Shown here: in pieces, positions 41,962 to 45,562 of the stretch
Layout of the letters: each line of letters opens with the position of its first letter
Position numbering within the stretch: the first letter of the stretch is position 1
DNA from: SG8-4 sp964598225
GTDB lineage: Bacteria; Planctomycetota; Phycisphaerae; Sedimentisphaerales; Anaerobacaceae
Assembly (NCBI GenBank): GCA_964598225.1
Contig: CAZRBG010000046.1
Location: 1 to 45,562, forward strand
Direction: 5' to 3'
DNA length: 45,562 bases
Notes under the pieces: model-generated
What the model saw: only the letters and a program-made list of their open reading frames with translations
Told to the model about the DNA's origin: nothing
Databases searched by the model: none
Position numbers and translations under genes: made by a program

Positions 41962-42930
41962 ATGAAGGACTTCAGAAAAAAACTCCTGATTGTCTGGGCA
42001 ATTGTGATAATCATGACAACTTTTGCCGTTCACGCAGCGGCCGAGCAACATCCAATCAGCATTTCCGAAGCCGACCAGGGTTTTGTCGTTTCAGACGGCT
42101 CGGAAAAAGTAATGGTCTACCAACGTGAGCACAAGTCGTTAAACGGCAGGTACACCCGCGCCAACTACATCCATCCACTCTACGGCCTCGACGGCCAGGT
42201 CCTGACCGAAGACTTCCCGCGGGACCACCCTCATCATCGCGGCGTATTCTGGGCATGGCACCAGTTGTGGCTCAGCGATATGAAAATCGGCGACCCGTGG
42301 GCCACGCAGGACTTCCGATGGGACGTCCACGACGCCAAAATTCTGACTCCCGATTCCAAATCGCGCGCCTTGCAGCTCGGCGTCTACTGGAAGTCGCCGC
42401 TGCGGACCGATTCGACCGGAAAGATGGTGCCGCTCGTGAAGGAGAGAACAACAATCACCATCCACAAAGCTGAGAACGACATGCGCAAGATAGACTTCCG
42501 GATCGAGCTGCTCGCCATGCAAAACGACATGCGCCTCGGGGGTTCCGAAAACGCCAAGGGCTACGGCGGCTTCTCGACGAGAATAAAACTATCCCCGGGC
42601 CTTGATTTCACCGGCACGGACAGTCCCGTCGAGCCGACAACGCTGTCCCTGGAAGCCGGCCCCTGGATCGACGTCTCAGGCAATCTGGCCGAAACCGGCA
42701 AGACAAACGGCATAGCAATCCTGACTCACAAGTCATGCCCCGGCTACCCCCATAGATGGATACTCCGAAGAAGCGGAAGCTGCCAAAACGCCGCCTGGCC
42801 CGGCCGCGATCCCGTGCCGCTTTCCAAGACAGATCCAATCGTCCTGCGCTATCGACTCATAATCCATCGCGGCAACGCCAGTGACATAAACTTCGACAAA
42901 TTGCAGGCCCAATACAACAGCGAGAATTAA
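41962..42930 (+). CDS. Exported DUF6807/PmoA-like protein
   Basis: A 322-residue exported protein with a signal peptide at about 1-27 (cleavage near AAA). The family landmark EDFPRDHPHHRGVFWAW with its His cluster is at about 75-91, followed by WATQDFRWDVHD and a GGFSTRI strand, as in the DUF6807 ('methane oxygenase PmoA') family. Despite the name these proteins belong to glycan-utilisation loci of planctomycetes and are probably sugar-binding or lyase/hydrolase-like beta-sandwich proteins, not part of methane oxidation. AAGGG precedes the ATG. The gene diverges from the Gfo/Idh operon, 64 bases from the small helical protein gene. Confidence 0.85.
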   Translation: MKDFRKKLLIVWAIVIIMTTFAVHAAAEQHPISISEADQGFVVSDGSEKVMVYQREHKSLNGRYTRANYIHPLYGLDGQVLTEDFPRDHPHHRGVFWAWHQLWLSDMKIGDPWATQDFRWDVHDAKILTPDSKSRALQLGVYWKSPLRTDSTGKMVPLVKERTTITIHKAENDMRKIDFRIELLAMQNDMRLGGSENAKGYGGFSTRIKLSPGLDFTGTDSPVEPTTLSLEAGPWIDVSGNLAETGKTNGIAILTHKSCPGYPHRWILRRSGSCQNAAWPGRDPVPLSKTDPIVLRYRLIIHRGNASDINFDKLQAQYNSEN

Positions 42931-43017
42931 CAGGTATCTGAAGTCGGAAGAGGAAAAACCAATTACTGGCCCACCACAAAAAAGGAACTCCGGAAACGAT
43001 TCGAATGCCCCGAATTC

Positions 43018-43130
43018 GGAATTAAGTAAGCTGTCGCCGGATTCTGGATCTCATCGTCAAAGTAGGCCTTGTTTTATGAAGCGAAATTGCTTAACTTAGT
43101 GCCATTATAAGGTGTCCCCGGATTTACCGG
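43018..43130. repeat. Degraded copies of dispersed palindromes
   Basis: 43018-43043 matches the right arm of the repeat at 26332-26389 with two changes. 43107-43130 has AAGGTGTCCCCGGAT again. Between them AGTAGGCCTTGTTTTA at about 43061-43077 resembles the AATTGGCTTTGTTT motif of 22263-22691. No gene is seen in the gap 42931-43142 apart from these. Confidence 0.55.
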
Positions 43131-43142
43131 ATTTAATTTGGT

Positions 43143-43466
43143 ATGGATGAGCACATTCGAAAGGTTGTGAGTAAGCTGATGGACGGCATAGCTTCGGAGA
43201 CCGGCATAGTTCGGGTCTATGCCTACGGCTCCCGGGTCAGGGGTGATTTTGATCCCGTCTCGGATCTCGATCTGCTAGTTGAGCTGCGGCAAGTGACTAC
43301 TGCGGCTCGACGACAAATCCTGGACCGGGCCTGGGAGTTAAGTCTGGAGGAAGGTTACGTAATATCCGTCGTCATCGTCAGCCAGGAAGCATTCGAGCAA
43401 GGCCCTCTATCAGTATCGCAATTCGCTCGCAACATTCGTCGGGAAGGCGTCGAGATCGCCGCATGA
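43143..43466 (+). CDS. mntA: MNT-type nucleotidyltransferase (antitoxin of HEPN/MNT pair)
   Basis: A 107-residue minimal nucleotidyltransferase. The active-site pattern is G29-S30 (YGSRVRGDFDPVSDLDLLVEL) with the Asp pair in SDLDLLV; the third carboxylate in the following strand is less clear. Such MntA-type proteins add AMP to a partner HEPN ribonuclease (HepT) and silence it (type VII toxin-antitoxin). No good ribosome site lies before the ATG. The last codons overlap the start of the HEPN gene by 4 bases (ATGA), the normal arrangement. Here the partner is broken, so this antitoxin gene is probably an orphan. Confidence 0.85.
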   Translation: MDEHIRKVVSKLMDGIASETGIVRVYAYGSRVRGDFDPVSDLDLLVELRQVTTAARRQILDRAWELSLEEGYVISVVIVSQEAFEQGPLSVSQFARNIRREGVEIAA

Positions 43467-43746
43467 GAGAAAAAGACATCAACGCTCTGATCGAATACCG
43501 CTTGGAAGAAGCACGCGAAGCCCTGGCGGATGCAGAGCTCCTGCTGAAAGCCGAGCGTTACAGAAGCGCGGCCAATCGATTGTACTATGCAGCTTTCTAC
43601 GCCGCAGTTGCCGTCCTTCTGACGAAAGACAACAGGACGATTACATGCCTTTTGTGGAGATGGATACCGACGAAATCGTGAGCCTCTTTGCAGATGTAAA
43701 AATCATGGTCAACGGAATCAGCGATTATATTGTAAGACGCACTTGA
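43463..43746 (+). pseudogene. HEPN toxin gene (HepT-like) with internal deletion and frame change
   Basis: The first 53 codons encode a normal HEPN N-terminus (IEYRLEEAREALADAELLLK, then AANRLYYAAFYAAVAVLL). After LLTK the sequence goes out of frame and the original frame ends at 43681. Another frame, readable from 43621, encodes ERQQDDYMPFVEMDTDEIV and a typical HEPN C-terminus ending IVRRT at the stop 43744-43746. About 40 central residues of a usual ~130-residue protein, including the part that carries the catalytic Arg-x4-His, are missing. The toxin should be inactive. Confidence 0.75.
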
Positions 43747-43830
43747 AGGTTTATATTATTGTCTATCGAGCCCTGGATTTAGGCCGTGATCCGAGGTTGC
43801 AACAAAAAAATAAGTGAGATGTCCCCGGAA

Positions 43831-43980
43831 TTCGATGGTCATTCGGCGTTGATGTTAGCCGCTGCCCGTTTGCGGCATATTGCCGGAACGAAGTGGAGTA
43901 CATATCGGTACTTGAATATGAAACGACTGCAGGAACAAAGAAAAGAACAGCAGCAGGAACAGGCAAGGGCGACAGCTTAG
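43831..43980 (+). pseudogene. C-terminal fragment of an IS256/Mutator-type transposase
   Basis: The frame encodes FDGHSALMLAAARLRHIAG, followed shortly by RYLNMKRLQEQRKEQQQ and a stop. This is the pattern of the end of IS256-family transposases (LxAAxLRxxxG, then RYLxMxxL). The rest of the transposase is absent: it begins directly at a CCGGAATTC-containing copy of the dispersed repeat (43812-43834), which looks like the break point. Confidence 0.6.
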
Positions 43981-43992
43981 TCCTATAAATCG

Positions 43993-44012
43993 ACCCGCCC
44001 CATGGGGCGGGT
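43993..44012. repeat. Perfect 20-base palindrome
   Basis: ACCCGCCCC at 43993-44001 and GGGGCGGGT at 44004-44012 flank AT, 13 bases after the transposase-fragment stop. A strong hairpin without a T run; possibly the end of the decayed insertion element or a terminator. Confidence 0.55.
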
Positions 44013-44115
44013 ATGGCAGCAGAGGTGACCGGATTGAGAGAGCTTACACAAAAATGTGCGAAATATATTTGACACTACCAGCACGGCTCTTGGGTACTTT
44101 CCTTAATCCCAGCGA

Positions 44116-45399
44116 TCAATACCACTGACTACCCGCGGCTTTAGCCATTTTTTGAATTAGTGCGATCAGGATTGGCGCCGTATCCTTGGTAATTCCAGCA
44201 ACGCACAGGTCCATGGTTTCTGAGCTATTAGAAGTAAATTTTTCTGAAATACGAATACGTGTTCCATGATATTTCAGTTTTTTAATCGCCGACAATTTGA
44301 AGCATTTGCGCACAGATCCAAAATCGTGAAAGTACACTTTATTCGCTGTGATTAACATGCCGCTTTTGGCTCCGCCAAATACAGAGTTGTCGATCAATAT
44401 TAAAATATCGTGCGGAGACAAGCCTCCTGCATAAGATTTGATAGCGTTAACAGCCTTTCGTCGAGGAATATCCGGGGCAAAGTAAATCTTATCGCTCTTC
44501 AGTTGATCCGTGTAAGGTGCAAGGATCTCTTCAAATATAAGTTTTTTCTCGGCAACGGTATCTCCCTGGTTGCTATTGTCCTTTTCTCTACCGGCTGGGT
44601 TCATCCGGTTTTGCATGGGATCTTCCAATGAAAAAGTCAACGAATGGTTTGCCGCGATAGAGGCGGAATCTGGACGTTGATGGTATTTGCAGGCTTCAGT
44701 AATGAATTTGGCGATGGCGGCAATCTCTTCCGTTTCGAATGAGATTAATGGGAGTTTGATATCCTGTCCCAAAAATATGGCTTTGGAAAAGAGTGTCTTC
44801 TTAAGTTGTATATCTTCCGGCTTGAACTCATGGAAAAAAATGTACTGGGGCGGTGTGCTGCTATCTGCTCGATGCACCAGCCCCGCCGTGGTGAAAAGCA
44901 CGCCTTCCTTACCGGATTTCATGATCGAAGCATCATATATGCCCAGGATATGCCCTATCCTGGTTGATTTTTCTTTCTCTTTGCAATATTTGGATATAAT
45001 AACATCTTGACCGCACCGACAGTCGTCTGAAGCTCCCAGAAAGAATGTTGCAATGTTTCTGCAATATTTTGATGAAAAAGCCGGATAAATTACCAGATGT
45101 TTGAACTCATGTATTCTTTTCAGAAATGCATTCCGCACCGAGTGTTCATTTCGCGTCAGCTCTTCTCCGTAAGCGATTTCGCCAAACAGGTATGGTTGCT
45201 CCTGATTTTTCGACGTTCCCGCCTCAACCCATCGTGAGATTACGCTAGGTATAAACCCGGAAGACAGGGCCGTAAACACATACCTTATATTGCCGGTAAC
45301 GCAATCAATGGATATAGTCGATTCATTACTATCAATGTTTCTTATGTTCTGCAACGAAATTGCCGAAAAACAGCGTTTATCCCCATATAGATTTGCCAC
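44116..45399 (-). CDS. Unrecognised protein with repeated PH-like segments
   Basis: A 427-residue soluble protein. Two segments share a pattern: about 155-200 (GIYDASIMKSGKEGVLFTTAGLV...) and about 330-395 (ILIDNSVFGGAKSGMLITAN followed by KVYFHDFG). The pattern Asp-x-Ser, Gly-x-Lys-x-Gly-hydrophobic-Thr, then an aromatic strand resembles small bacterial PH-like domains. The first 60 residues resemble the second half of the last segment, so there may originally have been three units. A basic/acidic linker (about 245-300) lies between. There are Cys-rich stretches (KYCRN, DDCRCGQD). The start is uncertain: GTG 45399 has no good ribosome site and the same frame stays open upstream to a stop at 45520-45522, encoding a charged helix. 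It may be truncated. Confidence 0.55.
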   Translation of the reverse strand: MANLYGDKRCFSAISLQNIRNIDSNESTISIDCVTGNIRYVFTALSSGFIPSVISRWVEAGTSKNQEQPYLFGEIAYGEELTRNEHSVRNAFLKRIHEFKHLVIYPAFSSKYCRNIATFFLGASDDCRCGQDVIISKYCKEKEKSTRIGHILGIYDASIMKSGKEGVLFTTAGLVHRADSSTPPQYIFFHEFKPEDIQLKKTLFSKAIFLGQDIKLPLISFETEEIAAIAKFITEACKYHQRPDSASIAANHSLTFSLEDPMQNRMNPAGREKDNSNQGDTVAEKKLIFEEILAPYTDQLKSDKIYFAPDIPRRKAVNAIKSYAGGLSPHDILILIDNSVFGGAKSGMLITANKVYFHDFGSVRKCFKLSAIKKLKYHGTRIRISEKFTSNSSETMDLCVAGITKDTAPILIALIQKMAKAAGSQWY

Positions 45400-45562
45400 A
45401 ATTCGTCTTCTTGAAGTGATGGCGCCCAGTTCTTGACGTTGAGCGGAGATTTCCTTTAAAGCCTCTTTGACTTTGGGCTCGAAGATTCGTTTGTAAGCGC
45501 TGTATGCTAGTACAGCATTTCATAAGTATCACGACTAAGCAACTTTCTTTTCCACAGCCAAA
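45400..45562 (-). other. Possible 5' extension of the PH-like protein gene, interrupted by a stop
   Basis: In the frame of the gene at 44116-45399 the codons from 45519 down to 45400 read as a charged amphipathic helix (SAYKRIFEPKVKEALKEI, then AQRQELGAITSRRR). A stop lies at 45520-45522 and no ATG, GTG or TTG opens this stretch. Either the gene is a 5'-truncated remnant or a frameshift lies near 45520. Confidence 0.35.

Noticed and set aside
41962..42930. Methane monooxygenase subunit (name PmoA attached to this family)
   Set aside because: The protein is a soluble exported DUF6807 beta-rich protein with no membrane helices or copper-site pattern of particulate methane monooxygenase.

Overview
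The window looks like chromosomal DNA of a planctomycete, most likely from the Phycisphaerae side of the phylum and probably uncultured. This is inferred from gene content, not from a marker gene. The pointers are a PEP-CTERM-like exported protein, exported PQQ-type propellers fused to a methyltransferase-like domain, Tat-exported Gfo/Idh/MocA oxidoreductase and sulfatase lipoprotein, a DUF6807 protein, a large FAD oxidoreductase carrying a discoidin-like insert, and many hairpin repeats between genes. No rRNA, tRNA, CRISPR array or complete transposon was found.

Layout. 1-6.5 kb: a PEP-CTERM-like protein, an orphan FixJ/LuxR-type response regulator, then a GspC-like protein and a very large secretin lipoprotein (type II secretion outer-membrane channel) behind a recognisable promoter. 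6.6-15.5 kb: an exported CinA-like protein and two paralogous exported methyltransferase/PQQ-propeller proteins, which point away from each other on either side of an ADP-ribosylglycohydrolase gene. 15.5-22 kb: a secreted subtilase with a PA domain, a B12-type radical SAM protein and an exported beta-lactamase-fold serine hydrolase, followed by a 3' scrap of an lpxL/htrB acyltransferase gene.

22.2-26.5 kb is an accessory island. It holds five copies of a short AATTGGCTTTGTTT motif, several perfect hairpin repeats, a membrane-anchored Mrr-type nuclease next to a HEPN protein, a DUF1828/DUF1829 protein with a small antitoxin-like partner, and a second decayed DUF1829 fragment. 26.5-28 kb: an exported cytochrome c/sugar dehydrogenase fusion.

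28.4-40 kb is a tightly packed co-directional carbohydrate gene set: two-domain FAD oxidoreductase, xylose-isomerase-like enzyme, PIG-L deacetylase, NagB-like protein, PfkB kinase, DUF4432 epimerase-like protein and polyol-phosphate dehydrogenase-like protein, then a sulfatase. Converging on it are a Tat-exported Gfo/Idh/MocA oxidoreductase with a small partner, and a DUF6807 protein diverges from those two. Together they suggest uptake and breakdown of a sulfated and/or N-acetylated sugar by a route not readily matched to a textbook pathway. Two enzymes (the xylose-isomerase-like and NagB-like proteins) carry changes at conserved active-site positions, which supports a non-standard substrate.

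43-45.5 kb is a second decayed region: an intact MNT nucleotidyltransferase gene overlapping a HEPN gene with an internal deletion, an IS256-type transposase tail, degraded repeat copies, and an unrecognised protein with repeated PH-like segments. Two candidates stand out for a new system: the sugar cluster (28.4-40 kb) and the exported methyltransferase-PQQ/CinA/DraG group (6.6-15.5 kb). The Mrr/HEPN pair is a smaller defence candidate.
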